NCBI GenBank assembly: GCA_951812925.1
Contig: OX638371.1
Span: 118,009,124-118,073,123 of the forward strand
From: Calliopum simillimum
Lineage: Eukaryota; Arthropoda; Insecta; Diptera; Lauxaniidae
Direction of reading: 5' to 3'
Length of the DNA: 64,000 nucleotides
Shown: one piece after another, positions 20,533-31,897 of the stretch
Position numbering within the stretch: position 1 is the first letter of the stretch
How the letters are laid out: each line of letters begins with the position of its first letter
The notes under the pieces: generated by a model
What the model was told of the DNA's origin: nothing
What the model saw: only the letters and a program-made list of their open reading frames with translations
The model's database searches: none
Program-made: the position numbers and the translations under genes

Positions 20533-22044
20533 AGAGGTGTTTTAAGAATGTATGGAGATCCTTAGTAACAACATTTTGATACTTGACACCCCTCAATTTT
20601 GTGAGGTTGGAAAAAAAAATGAGTTTGCAAAAAAAATTTTGGGGGTGGGGTGAGGGTAAAGGTTGGCGCATCGAGGTCAAAGGTGAAAGAAAAAGAGAAA
20701 AATTTTACATAAAGCCCCACAAATGTTTAGGGATCACCTCTAGAGGGGTCAAATGTATGACTGACCCACATTATTTTTCTCCCACCAAAATTTTTACCAA
20801 GCATACTTACCCCCTATCTCTAACTCCTAAGGGGGCTCCCATACAAAATGACATTTTTAAGAAATCGACCCCCACCTCTCCCTGGATGCCCCTAGAAGGT
20901 TCTAATGTATGACTGGTCCCTAATATTTTTTTCTCCCCAACATTTTTTCCTAACATACTTACCCTCTATCTCTGACTCTTTAGGGGACGCCCATACCAAA
21001 TAGATGTCATAGACATAAAAAATATGGAAAGGAAATCGTCAAATAGGCCCATAACTGCCCAGAAGTCACTCCTAGAGGAATCAAATATGAGACCGACCCC
21101 CTATTTCTAATCCTTAAGGGGGCTCCCATACAAAGTCACTGTTTTATATAAAATGCCCCAACTGCCCTAACTGGCCCACGGGTACCCATAGAAGGGTTAA
21201 ATGTATTACCGACCCCCATTATTTTTTCGCGACCTATATTTTTCCGCCACATACTTACCCCCTATTTTCAACCCTGAAAGGGGCTGCCATACATTTTTTT
21301 TTGATTAATTTTCCTAGAAATAATGGGGGTCGGTCATACATTTGATCCTTCTAGGGGTACCCATGGTCCAGTTATGGTCCAGTTAGGGCAGTGGGGGCAG
21401 TTTTTAAAAAAAACGTAACTTTGTATGGGAGCCCCCTTAAGGATTGGAAATAGGGGGTAGGTAAGCTGTGAAATTTTGAAGGAGGGATAATGGGGGTCGG
21501 TCATATATTTGATTCCTCTAGGAGAGATTCCTGGGTAGTTATGGACCTATTTGACGATTTCCTTTCCATATTTTTTATGTCTATGACGTCAGTTTTGTAT
21601 GGGAGCCCCCTAAAGAGCTAGGGATAGAGGGTAAGTATGGTGGGAAAAAATGTTGCGGAGAAAAAATATTAGGGGCCGGTCATACATTTGACCCTTCTAG
21701 GGGCACCCTGGGAGTGGTGGGGGTCGATTTCCTAAGAATGTTAATTTTGTATGGAAGCACCCTTAAGGGTTAGAGATAAGGGATAGGTATGTTTGGTAAA
21801 AATGTTGGGGGAGAATAAAAAATGTGGCTCGGTCATACATTTGAACCCTCTAGAGGTGGCCCCTCTTGTAGGGCTGCAAGTAAATTGCTTCTCCTTTTCT
21901 CTCATCTTTGACCTCGATGCGCCAACCCTTACCCTCACCCCACCCCCAAAATTTTTTTTGCAAACTCATTTTTTTTTCCAACCTCACAAAATTGAGGGGT
22001 GTCAAGTATCAAAATCCAAAATTCGTGCACTAAAACACCCCTAA
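20533..22044. mobile_element. Nested foldback element (family B), 8-bp duplication, arms built of tandem subrepeats
   Basis: Ends AGAGGTGTTTTA and complement TAAAACACCCCTAA; flanked by TGTACAGT at 20525-20532 and 22045-22052. Each arm contains about four degenerate tandem units of roughly 120-150 bases built on CATACATTTGACC, CTTACCCCCTATCTCTAA and GGGGGCTCCCATACAAA; the order is mirrored about a centre near 21300. Tandem units in inverted arms are a hallmark of FB-type foldback transposons, and 8-bp duplications are typical of hAT-like and P-like transposases. No transposase frame is present. Confidence 0.8.
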
Positions 22045-22145
22045 TGTACAGTGGATAAAAAAACTTCAAAAATTTATTAAAACAAATGTGACGTGCTGGG
22101 GAAAAACCACGAGACACGGGTATTTTTTTTTAACGTATACTTTAA

Positions 22146-22284
22146 CCCTTTAACGACTAAAGGCAAGTATGTTTGCCAGAACCCCATTTGCTTGAATGAA
22201 AGTTTTATTAAGTCCCATTAATTCGATTTTGTCTTCTTTTTATATTGAAAATCTTTCGCGTATTTAGACCTGGTCGTTAAAGGG
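22146..22284. mobile_element. piggyBac-type MITE (TTAA target duplication)
   Basis: A 139-bp element with perfect 12-bp ends CCCTTTAACGAC / GTCGTTAAAGGG, flanked by TTAA at 22142-22145 and 22285-22288. Terminal CCC..GGG with TTAA duplication is diagnostic of piggyBac-mobilised elements. The empty site (CTACTTTAAGAATTTTTTGG) is preserved at 10423-10442 in the related foldback. Confidence 0.85.
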
Positions 22285-22335
22285 TTAAGAATTTTTTGGA
22301 TTTTCTCATGTGTTTTTTTTTTGTGTCGAACAGTG

Positions 22336-24063
22336 TTATCATTAACAAAGTTTGATGTAAGCTATCAGTTTTTTGATAAAACAACCTTTCTATGAAAATC
22401 ACAAGAATCGCCAACACCCTGTATTTTAACAACAAATAATAATAAGATAAAATTCTCTTGCATTATTAATCTAGCACACCGGATCTACCATTTTACCAAA
22501 TTTGAACTAAGAAAATAGGTTACAAAAAAATTTTCAGCAGGTACACTTTTGTGTTTTGCTTCGTATATGTATGCAAAGGGATTTACACATTGAGTTCCAT
22601 TGTTCAAAGTTCCGAAATTTTAGTACATATGCACCAATGAATGAAATAAGTTCTAACCAAAAATTGAGATTTATTTTTGTTGATAAAATTAAAAAATAAA
22701 AAGCAACAACTGTGCAAATACGAGGAAGAGAAAAATGATATTTAGAAAAGTAAATGAATAACAACAAATACTTGAATAAAAAATAAAAATTTGTATAAAA
22801 AAAATATAAGCAAAAGTCTGAATGACGATGCGCCACCACTGCCGCTGGCTGCAGATGTTCTATATATAAATCAGTTGTCCATACTCAGAGATACATCCAT
22901 CCCATCATCCCAATACGCGTTAAATATTTTACTTGTATATAGGTAGTAGGAACAACGAAATTTTGTTTTTATTTTTTTTTGAATCGCTCGTCATACCGCC
23001 ATACATTTCTTGTTCTTGATTATTTTGTGCTGTTGTGTTTTTTGGTTTTTTTGTTTTTTTTTTTTTCTTTCTTTCTTTTTGTGTTTGTATATGAATGTGG
23101 CCCAGTATTTGTGGTATACTGCCTGCTGCTGGCTGCTTTTTGATGAGCGCAATATTTATCAGTATACAAATATGCGAGTGCTGCTTTTTGGAAATTTAGT
23201 CTCAAGTTCAAGGTCTTTTGGATAACGTGTATACATACAAGCTGACTGGCTGGCTCGGTCGGTCGGCTGGCTGGCTGACTTGAATGTCTGCTGTTACTCT
23301 GCTACTGCCTTTACCTTTTTTTGTTTTTTTTTTGGGTTTTTGATGTGACAAAGAGAGAGCCTACAAAATACTAAAATATTTTTAACAGCTAAAACGCACG
23401 TCAGTATGTATGTAAGTAAGTAAGAGTACATACATACATAATAAACAAAGAAACAACGACTGTAATTCGTAAATAAAACCTGATATATGGGATGTTGTTT
23501 TTGTCGAAATTATCAACTGCATAATAAAAGTTGTTAAATCAAATATTTAATTTTTAGAAAAAGAAATTATCCTCGATTATTTGTAAACATAATTTTGAGT
23601 AGTAGATACGAGTATGCACTCAAACCATCATTTATATGAAATACATGACATACATATCGATACGTCCAACGTAAAAGTTGGTAACTCGAAAATCGTAGTT
23701 TTGAGTAATGAGCGTTTTTGTATTTTAACTTTTTTGTTTTTTTTGTATGAAAACCTATATAAAATAAATTTAGGTTGTGACTTCAAAAATATAGCCCAGG
23801 CCTTCAAATTTCAAGCTAGAGGTATCAAAATTTGACACAAGATGGAACCAAATGTATAGATTTCGAAAAACGCTGTCCCGTACGTTGGATATGTAGATTT
23901 ATGCATTTACATACATACATATGTACACCCAGAATGATATCACTGGGCCATCAATATACATAATATTTTATCGCTTGAACACTTTTTTCATTATCAGGAC
24001 ATTTAAACAATTTCCCAAGTAACTCAAAAAATAACTGGGTTTGCCTATGATGGGTTTTTACCT
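22336..24063. other. Intronic sequence including a less AT-rich island
   Basis: 22800-23480 is a composition island with GCCACCACTGCCGCTGGCTG, TGGCTGGCTCGGTCGGTCGG, poly(T) and TACATACATACA microsatellites. It is unlikely to code: its best frame (23010-23225) is Phe/Cys-rich from the T-runs. Flanks are AT-rich. No repeats with clear ends were found. Confidence 0.35.
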
Positions 24064-24067
24064 ACAT

Positions 24068-26162
24068 GGGTGATTCTCAGATAACTGTACTTTTTGTGTC
24101 CTCTGGAGATTTCACCTATACAGTAGGCTTTTTTTTCACAAAAAATTACGCTATAAGTTAGAAACTATGTTTTTCTAATAGAGCGGATCAATTTTACCAC
24201 CAAATAATTATTGGTCTTTTGTGAAAGTTTGCAAATATACCCCAAATGTCACAAACGTGGCATGTCCTACCCCTACTTTTTAAACACAAAGCGATGAAAA
24301 ACGACCAAAAAACGGAAATAGAACAGAAAACAAGTTACTACACATATTAAGTAAATACTTAAGGCTACAATATTCTGAGCTCATCTGCAGTTTTAAACAA
24401 TTTTTAGAGGGCACAATTTCGAATTGAAAACTGTCCCCTAGTTTTGGAAAAAAAAAATTTCTTAAAAGTATTATGCTACTACTGCATGGTACTACTGTTT
24501 CAGTCAATAGATTGCAATACACATGCATTAATTCTGATCACTATCCATCACCCAAACGTCATCATGTCCGAACGCGTCCAAAAAGAAATCTGTTTGCGTT
24601 TTATAGGGCATTTTATAAACAAAAACCGTTTTTTCTAAAAATTATGGTCACAAACGTGGCACTCGGCACTCCCAGGTAGGACATTTTATTTTATGCATGA
24701 AACAATTTTTTTGTAGGATTTGCAGACATGACCCCAAATTCTTTCGGAAAAATCTTGAACTCAAAAGCGTGCTTTACAATGAGCGATAAACTGCAAAAAT
24801 GTCACAAACGTGGCGCATCAAAAATGTCACAAACGTGGCACTTTTTATCAGTCTGCAAAAAAACATATTTCATATAAAGTTTGAGTATACAGATGTTTAG
24901 TTGAAGGCTATTAATTATGTTTTTAATACAAAAATTTTTCTACACCATCAGAATCCTGAGTTATCCTTACTCAAAAGTGAAAAAATCACTGTTTTGACAT
25001 CTACTTAAAGCTATAGAACAAAAACAACAACAAGTAAAATAAATTTTTGTCAATGGATTCAGACAGCCAAATTTATTGTCAACAAGACATAATTTACCGT
25101 TTTTCAATTGGATTCTTAGCTTCCGAGTTATAAGCGTTTAAAGTAAGGACATCTTTCGATAACATACAAAGGATTTTTCGAGACCGAAAAGTTACAAAAA
25201 ATCAAGTTTTATTATTTTTATCAATAACATATTTAATTAAAAAAATTTCGTGACTTTGCAGACCATAATCGCATGAAAAATGACAGCTCTATTCTAGATT
25301 TAGTGACTAAGCCTACTAAACTACTACTTTGCAAATTCACAGAATCAAAATTTCATCTGTTCATTCACTAAATCTACAATAGAGCCTTATTTTTTCATCC
25401 GATTTTAGTCTGCAAGGGCTTAAAATTTTCGTGATAAAATATATTTCTGGTAAAAATAATAAAACTTACCATTTTTATTAATTTTTCGGTCCTTTGTGTG
25501 TTATTGAGAGGTATCCTTTTTTTAAAGGCTTATAACTCGGAAACTGGGAATCCAATTGAAAAACGGTAAATTTTGTCTTGTTGATAATAAATTCGGCTGT
25601 CTGAATCCATTGACAACAATTAATTTTACTTATTGCTGTTTTAGTTAAGTAGATGTCAAAACTGTGATTTTTTCACTTTTGAGCAAGGATATCTAAGGAT
25701 ATTGATGTAATAGAAAAAAATCAAGATCAGATTTGTAATTAGGAGATCCTAATCCATCATAAACGGCTATTAAAACAGAGGGCAGGGAACCATAGTTGAT
25801 CTTTAGGGCCGTAGGGTATAAAAAAAATGGACCACCGGAGACATGACACTGTTGCAAAATTAGTCTTGAAGTGTAAATTTGTCATTATATGCAATATATC
25901 TCTCATCAAAACGCTTCAAAACCATAATTTTTCCATACTGTGGCTAAAATGTCACAAACGTGGCAATTTGGTCACAAACGTGGCAGCAAAATTTCTTAAT
26001 TTCGACCTCAAAGCCGTAAATTCACACTTGTTGTTGATCTACTTAAGAGGTGAGTTTTAAGAGTGTGTTTACATAAGATAGCATGAAGAAACTTGCAAAA
26101 ATCCAAAAAAAATATCTGCCAATTTTACAACTCGAAAAAGCACAGTTATCTAAGAATCACCC
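24068..26162. mobile_element. 2.1-kb foldback element carrying six TCACAAACGTGGCA words
   Basis: Ends GGGTGATTCTCAGATAACTG and the complement of CAGTTATCTAAGAATCACCC, flanked by ACAT (24064-24067; 26163-26166). The inner arms pair from about 24940 to 25700 (GACATCTACTTAA, AATGGATTCAGACAGCC, CAATTGGATTC) around a centre near 25320. Six copies of TCACAAACGTGGCA (one ending GCG) sit at 24249, 24648, 24802, 24827, 25952 and 25972, all in the same orientation although the arms are inverted. No coding frame. Probably a non-autonomous DNA transposon whose iterated word is a binding site. Confidence 0.75.
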
Positions 26163-26166
26163 ACAT

Positions 26167-26596
26167 ATGTATATCTATGAATATTTACGAAGGTTTATCT
26201 AAAGGTAGATGAAAATTTAATATTAATAATAATAATCGAGTTTAGCTACTGCAGCTAATAGCCTTCTTAGCCAATTAGCAAAAAAGGCTATAAATCAAAT
26301 TTAAAGCTTTTTATAAAAATATCGGAAATAAGGGATAAAAAACCATGCAAGTTAATATAGGTTTTATTTTGTTCTATATCCCGTAGCATTATCACACTTT
26401 CACAACATACCCCTTAAGCTTATATGCACATAAACATGTAAGAATATATCCATACAACTGCATATAAATGTTCATACAATCAAAGATGGGAAAAAATTTA
26501 ACCCAGCATGCTGTTTGGCTCAGACAAAACACTAACAAAAACCATGCATTACGCAAAATATAACAAAAATATCATACTAACTGCTGACAAAGACAG
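26167..26596. other. AT-rich intronic sequence
   Basis: Contains TAATAATAATAATAATCG and short unique-looking sequence. No gene or repeat end is identified. Confidence 0.3.
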
Positions 26597-28600
26597 TTAC
26601 CTACGCTTATTTTTCAATCTAAGTTTGAGTTGACCTTTTGACCAGTAAATATTATAAAATTCGCAATTATTGACAAGGGTTGTCATGCGATTAAAAGGAG
26701 CTGAAAATATATAGTTGGTTCTGCTAACCGGCTTATAAAATAATTGCGGAGAATTACGATCGCTTCTCCGATTTATATTGAAAAAAATATAGTTTAAGAG
26801 CTCTGGAGCAGCATGGGACCCAGTGATAAGTTGGTGCAAATAAAGAATATCTGCATTATCTCTGCGTTCCCTTAGAGACTGCATTTAAAGTAGCTTCAAA
26901 CGATCCTCATAAGGAGGAAGGTTTGAAGAATCAACCCAATTCAGGCCGTTCAGAGCAAATCGAATGAAGTTCTTTTGGATTCTTTCGATTCTATCAATAT
27001 CTACGTTATAAAATGGTGACCAAACTTGACTAGCGTACTCCAAGTGAGGACGCACAATCGTATTGTATAAAGTTAGCGTTACTAATGAATTATTAAATTC
27101 CTTGGCCCATTTTTTAATAAAACCAAGCAGAGAAGCCGCTTTCTTACATGTTTGATTTATGTGTTCATTAAATGTAATTTTATTATCAAAATAAACACCT
27201 AGGTCTTTAATAAAAACGACACGACAAATGCTTTTGTCTTTTAATACATAATCATATTTTATGCTGCTTTTTTTCCTAGAAAATGTAATGATTTGGCATT
27301 TATCAGTATTAAGATACAAGTTATTGTTAAAGCACCTAGTTTCAAATGATATCAAGTCGGATTGAAGCAGGAAGGTATCGTTATTGTCTCTTACTGACCT
27401 GAAAATTTTCATATCATACGCATAAACTAGCAAATTAGAGTTTTTAATGATATGAGTTACATCATTTATGGCCAAGATAAATAGTAACGGTCCTAGGTGA
27501 CTACCTTGCGGGACACCTGAAGACGCCGTAAATGGAGAAGATAACACTTTATGAAATCTTATTTGGTAGGAACGATCTAATAAATAGGATTGAATCCAGC
27601 TGACAAAATATGAAAGAAATCCAAGCTTTTTTAGCTTTAACAAAATTAAACTGTTTGATAACTTGTCGAATGCTTTACTAAAGTCTGTATAGACGCAGTC
27701 AACTTGGCACCCAGAGTCTAGGGAACTCAAAGCAAAAGAAGAAAAATCCAGAAGGTTTGAGACAGTGGAAATGCCATTGACAAATCCATGCTGACGTGTA
27801 GAAATGATTTCACTGCAGGAGACCTTGACTTGATCGTATATAATCTTTTCAAAAAGCTTAGGAATAGTCGATAATTTCGCTATGGGTCTATAGTTAGAGA
27901 CGTAAAAGATCCTTTTTTAAATATAGGACTTATAAAAGACTCTTTCCATTGTCTAGGAAAATAGCTTTCGTTAAGAGATTTATTAAATAAGAAACTGAGC
28001 GGCTGGCTCAAAATGGAGCTGCAATTAATTAGTACTGTGGGAGGAATACCATCAGGACCCGGGCAAGAGCCATCTTCAATGGATACAATATATTTCACTA
28101 TGATCTCAGGGGAAAATGAAAATGCGTGCATTGAAACTGTTGGATCATTATCCATAAATTGGAAATAATCAACGTCTGGAGAAAATAAATCAGTAGAAAA
28201 TGACTTTTTAAACAAGTCAGCAAAAAACTCGGCAGTAATTTTAGGGTCATTTGTATATTCATTTAATGCCTTGAATTCCGACGGAAACCCGTCCGATTTT
28301 TTTTTAGAGTTAATAAAACTCCTGAAGTTCTTTGGATCATGTAAAATATTCAACTTCGTATAATCAGAATAGGCTGAAGCTGATTTCAATTTAAATTCCT
28401 GAAACAAACAATCGTATGCTTCAAGGTCATTTTGATTTTGACTGCTGATGTATTTTTTCCATGCTCTATTTCGACAATTACGTATAGTTTTCAACTCTTT
28501 CGAATACAAAGGGTATGACGAATTCTCGATTTTTTTTATAATACGTGGTACAGACAATGATATTGCTGAAGATGTTTCACTGTAAAAAAGTTAATACAGG
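26597..28600 (-). pseudogene. Non-LTR retrotransposon reverse transcriptase, broken
   Basis: 28557-27895 encodes the region from the RT N-terminal part (NCRNRAWKKYI, DPKNFRSFIN) through GSCPGPDGIPPTVL and the WKESFISPIFKKG motif. A frameshift near 27895 moves the frame to SNYRPIAKLSTIPKLFEKII and QHGFVNGIST. 27730-26888 continues with YTDFSKAFDK, GVPQGSHLGPLLF and the catalytic box, which reads YAYD instead of YADD. An in-frame TAA at 26885-26887 follows RLKLL, after which the C-terminus (MQSLRERRDNADILYLHQL) continues in frame to 26597. It belongs to the jockey/CR1-like clade by motif order. Three independent lesions make it inactive. The endonuclease domain is absent. Confidence 0.9.
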
Positions 28601-28854
28601 TATCTAGACAATTCACAAAGTCAGCTTTTTTTTGGGTTGACGGAATTTTACTTTTCTCTTCAGATTTTCAATATTACCTATTGCATATGTCATATTTGTC
28701 AATTATGAATGGAGTCACAATTTCTGAGATTTTTTCCAAAAATGTCATCTAAGGTAAGCCTACTACGTATTTTTGTACTCTAGACCGGTTCAATTTTGTA
28801 TGAAGCAAAAATAAATCATCCCGAAACCGACTTAAAAGTTAAAAACGATATCTG
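28601..28854. other. AT-rich sequence between repeats
   Basis: No feature supported; contains TTATCGACTT-like and poly(T) sequence of repeat appearance. Confidence 0.25.
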
Positions 28855-29292
28855 CATCGTTATACCCTACAACCAGGGTATATTCACTTTGTCCTTCCGC
28901 TTGTAACGCAGAGAAAAAGGCGGGGCAGATATGGAAAAGTATTTATATTCTTAATCAGCGTCACCTTCTGCCATCCGTCTCTCTGCCTGTCAGTCCGTCT
29001 GGCTGGCAGTCTGTGGAAATATTTTTCACGGGAAAACTAAGCAAGATAATTCGATGAAATTTAGCATAGTGCCTTCATTGCCAAAGTTAACTCTACTTAT
29101 TGAAAATGAGCAAAATCAGCCAACGGAAACGCCTGCCTCCCATGCATAAAATATATTCAAAATGCAACTTTAGGAGTGTTTTCTATGACAATGCAACCAA
29201 AATGCAACCATATAAGCAAAAGTTTCAGAATGCTTTACAGAAAGCGTTTTTCGTGATAATCCAATTAAACTTTACTCAGACATTAAAAACTA
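28855..29292 (+). repeat. Interspersed repeat family R, 5' part, interrupted by a pogo-like element
   Basis: Starts ATACCCTACAACCAGGGTATA, a short palindromic end, then GTCTGTGGAAATATTTTTCAC, AAGATAATTCGATGAAATTT and CTTTACTCAGACATTAAAAAC. The repeat resumes after the insertion at 30532 with AGTGCAAGCTCTAAGCAACA and continues to about 30610. The mirrored end word (ATACCCTGAGTGTAGGGTAT) closes the copy at 51845. Confidence 0.65.
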
Positions 29293-29294
29293 TA

Positions 29295-30531
29295 GGGGAG
29301 GGGGGACTAGTATGGACTGGGGGCTAGTGTGGACAAATTCAAATTTTCGCGCCGTTTTGAATTTTTTGTTTCTGTTTTATATTTTTCAAGTTGGTATTTG
29401 CACCCTGCATCACCAAAAAAAAAAATTCATTTGTTGACAGTTCAGCTTTCCATGATAACGTGACTGAACGTGTTTTACGCAGCAAAAAGTAATTTTTTTG
29501 TTGTTTCGTAATGTCAGTGATACTTTTAAACTAAGTATTCTTCTGCTGTAGTGTTAATAGATAATACAACTTAAAATAGTGTTTATTTAAACCATTGAAT
29601 TTATTTTTGAAGAATTTTACCGTAAGATTAAAAAAAAATATTTTTGTTTAAAAAGACATGAGGGGGCTAGTGTGGACAACTAAAATGGGCCTAGTGTGGA
29701 CATGTCCGCAGCAGCTGAAATCACTCCAGAAATCGTCAGACCATTTCTAAAAGCCGTTGCAAGAAAGTTCGTTGCTAAAAAGAAAGAACGACAGATTCAC
29801 GTATCCCGATTTACCGGACACCAGCCAAATTTACCGAAATGAAATAGCGGCAAAGCTGCCACAACCACAGCAACTGTCGGGAACATCTCGATCAGCAAGT
29901 TATATGAAGTTTGAAACAACATGGACAAAAAATAATTTTATATTGGCCAAATTGTCACGATCCACGGTTCTCGAGATTTCGACATTACGTTTCTAAAAAG
30001 AAAGAACGATAGATTCACGTATCCCGATATACCGGATACCAGCCAAATTCACCGAAATGAAATAGTGGCAAAGCTGCCACAAGCACAACAACTGCCGGGA
30101 ACATATCGATCAGCAAATTATATGAAGTTTGATATAAATTTCTCCAAATGCAACATGGGATAGCAGTTAAGTTTTTATTTGTATTATTATTTGTATTACA
30201 TCATTATTTTCTTGAATAAACATGTATCTGAACTCTTTCTTAACGTTTTTGAATGAATTATCAAGTTTCTTATGGTGTCCACATTAGCCCCCAGTTAAAT
30301 CAATGGTTGTCCACACTAGCTCCGTATAAGGGGCTAGTGTGTACAAATGTAAACTCTTTTTAAAATAATTTAATAGTGCATGTATGAAAATAAAAAATCA
30401 TAACTTTTGATGCAATTATGAAGGCAACAGGTATAAGTAATCGCTAAAAATTACTTTATTACAAAAATGATATATTTAAATATATAATTTTGTAATTATA
30501 TAAAAATTGTCGACACTAGCCCCCCCCCCCC
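29295..30531 (+). mobile_element. pogo-like DNA transposon, internally deleted, TA duplication
   Basis: Ends GGGGAGGGGGGACTAG and complement CTAGCCCCCCCCCC; TA flanks at 29293 and 30532. The word GGGGCTAGTGTGGACA and close variants recur near 29314, 29664, 29690 and 30330 on the plus strand and near 30277, 30308 and 30511 on the minus strand. At 29701-29800 a plus frame reads SAAAEITPEIVRPFLKAVARK, a motif I associate with the C-terminal tail of pogo/Tigger-type DDE transposases; the frame then shifts. A block of about 140 bases (29780-29915) is repeated at 30000-30135. The catalytic domain is missing. Confidence 0.65.
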
Positions 30532-30610
30532 TAAGTGCAAGCTCTAAGCAACAACTAGGTGACCTTGGACAAGAAGGCGCAGGTACTTCCATATAAGCAT
30601 ATACCCTTAC

Positions 30611-31540
30611 TATTTTTTTTTTTTCATCCCGAGAAAAAACAATTTAGCACTTTTGATTCTACTGAAGTCCAATTTCGACTAAAAAAATATGTTTTTGTTT
30701 TATAACTTCTTATTCATTACAAAATAGATATCCAAGAGTGCTAAAGAAATAAAGACTATGTTCATACAAAAATTGTGGCGTTTAAAAATTATAAATTCTG
30801 TTTGGGGGTATAGATGATATTCGCATTCTAAAATCGAGATCTTACGTTTTTCAATTACGCGGTCGAAAAATCGATTTTTTACTCAAAAGCAATGCATCTA
30901 ACGAAAAAAGTGAATACGGCATAAAAAGCTTAGGATTGTTCAAAGAATAGTTGTGAATTTTTTAAGAATTTTTTAGATATTTTATAATTTTGATTATTTT
31001 AATGACCTTATGTATTAAATACTTATTTATTTCTTGGGCTCGAGGTCAAATTAAATTAAAAACTCCAAAGGAAGTCAAAATATTGGAAATTACAGAACTA
31101 TAGATGCCACTATCCGTGCGAAATCCGTTTGAACTCTATAAACCAAATACACTTTTCAAAAGCTCATGCAATTAGCTTAAAGTTTCTCATAGAACGCTAG
31201 GGTGACCCAAGAAAATTTTTTTTCTAAAAGAAGTCAGAAAATCAGTTTTAACCCTATAAATCCTCAGCTTTTTTCTTATATAAATTTGCAGTTGATTTTG
31301 ACTTTTTTCTGAATTTTTTCGAAAAAAAAGTGTTTTTTAGAATTAATTTATTTTTCCAAAACCAAACAGTGATGCGAGTTATATTTATAGGATATCAAAT
31401 TACGTTTAAACATAAATATTGTTTCTTGAAATATTTGTAATTAAGTGGAACTATTTTTTTTGGTTTAAAAACCGGAAATGACCAATATCTCGAAAACGAT
31501 GTGAAAGAAAAAAAATAATGTGATTTTCGGATTTACATAT
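30611..31540. repeat. Repeat family S and foldback A fragments
   Basis: 30650-30980 has family S words (TTATTCATTACAAAATAGATATCC, shown as TTATTCATTAC and AGATATCCA; GAATACGGCATAAAAAGCTT). 31270-31540 matches the outer arm of the foldback at 8930-10975: TAAATTTGCAGTTGATTTTG, GGAAATGACCAATATCTCG and TGTGATTTTCGGATTTACAT. Family R ends near 30610. No gene. Confidence 0.5.
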
Positions 31541-31544
31541 AAAA

Positions 31545-31897
31545 TGTATAACGACATTTATAGTGGGCTGGTTCCGTCAGTTCGTATATTTTCTCGCAGC
31601 ACTCGGGCTTCTCATCAGGCCCATTCTTATTGCGTTGCAACGGTGTTTAACAGAACATCGCACTATTGTGATAATTCGTTCTTTGGTCGCACGATCAAGT
31701 TGTGGAATAATCTCCCTGCGAGCGTTTTTCCCGACAGCTGTGACATCGGTAGATTCAAGGAAAATATTCATCGACACTACTCCTCTTTTACCCCATCCCT
31801 CTAACCCATTTCCTCTTCTGCAAATCAACTCGGTGCATTGCATTTATAAGGGCTATCCCCTGAGCGTTGGTTTAAGTATAAAAAAAAAAAAAAAAAA
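31545..31897 (+). mobile_element. 5'-truncated non-LTR retrotransposon 3' end with poly(A) tail
   Basis: Frame 31547-31804 gives MYNDIYSGLVPS, HQAHSYCVATVFNRTSHYCD and the GRTIKLWNNLPASVF motif that ends many jockey/I-like ORF2 proteins, then stops. A short 3' UTR and an 18-base poly(A) (31880-31897) follow. It is a different family from 1150-2315, which has an AATA-type tail. Inserted in a foldback A fragment. Confidence 0.75.

Larger units (their letters stand above)
19470..22335. repeat. Large foldback element (family A, copy 2), with two nested insertions
   Basis: Left arm 19470-20050 pairs with right arm 20055-20532 plus 22053-22335. Matching words are CTTATGCAGGATATTGCGGGG, CACAAGAATGCGATATTT, TTTTTCTCCAGCAC and, around the centre, TGTACTACAGAAATATTTGC / GTCATTTTTGTACCTTTTTA. 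The right arm is interrupted by the foldback at 20533-22044 and the TTAA MITE at 22146-22284. The family relative at 8930-10975 has both sites empty. No coding sequence. Confidence 0.75.
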
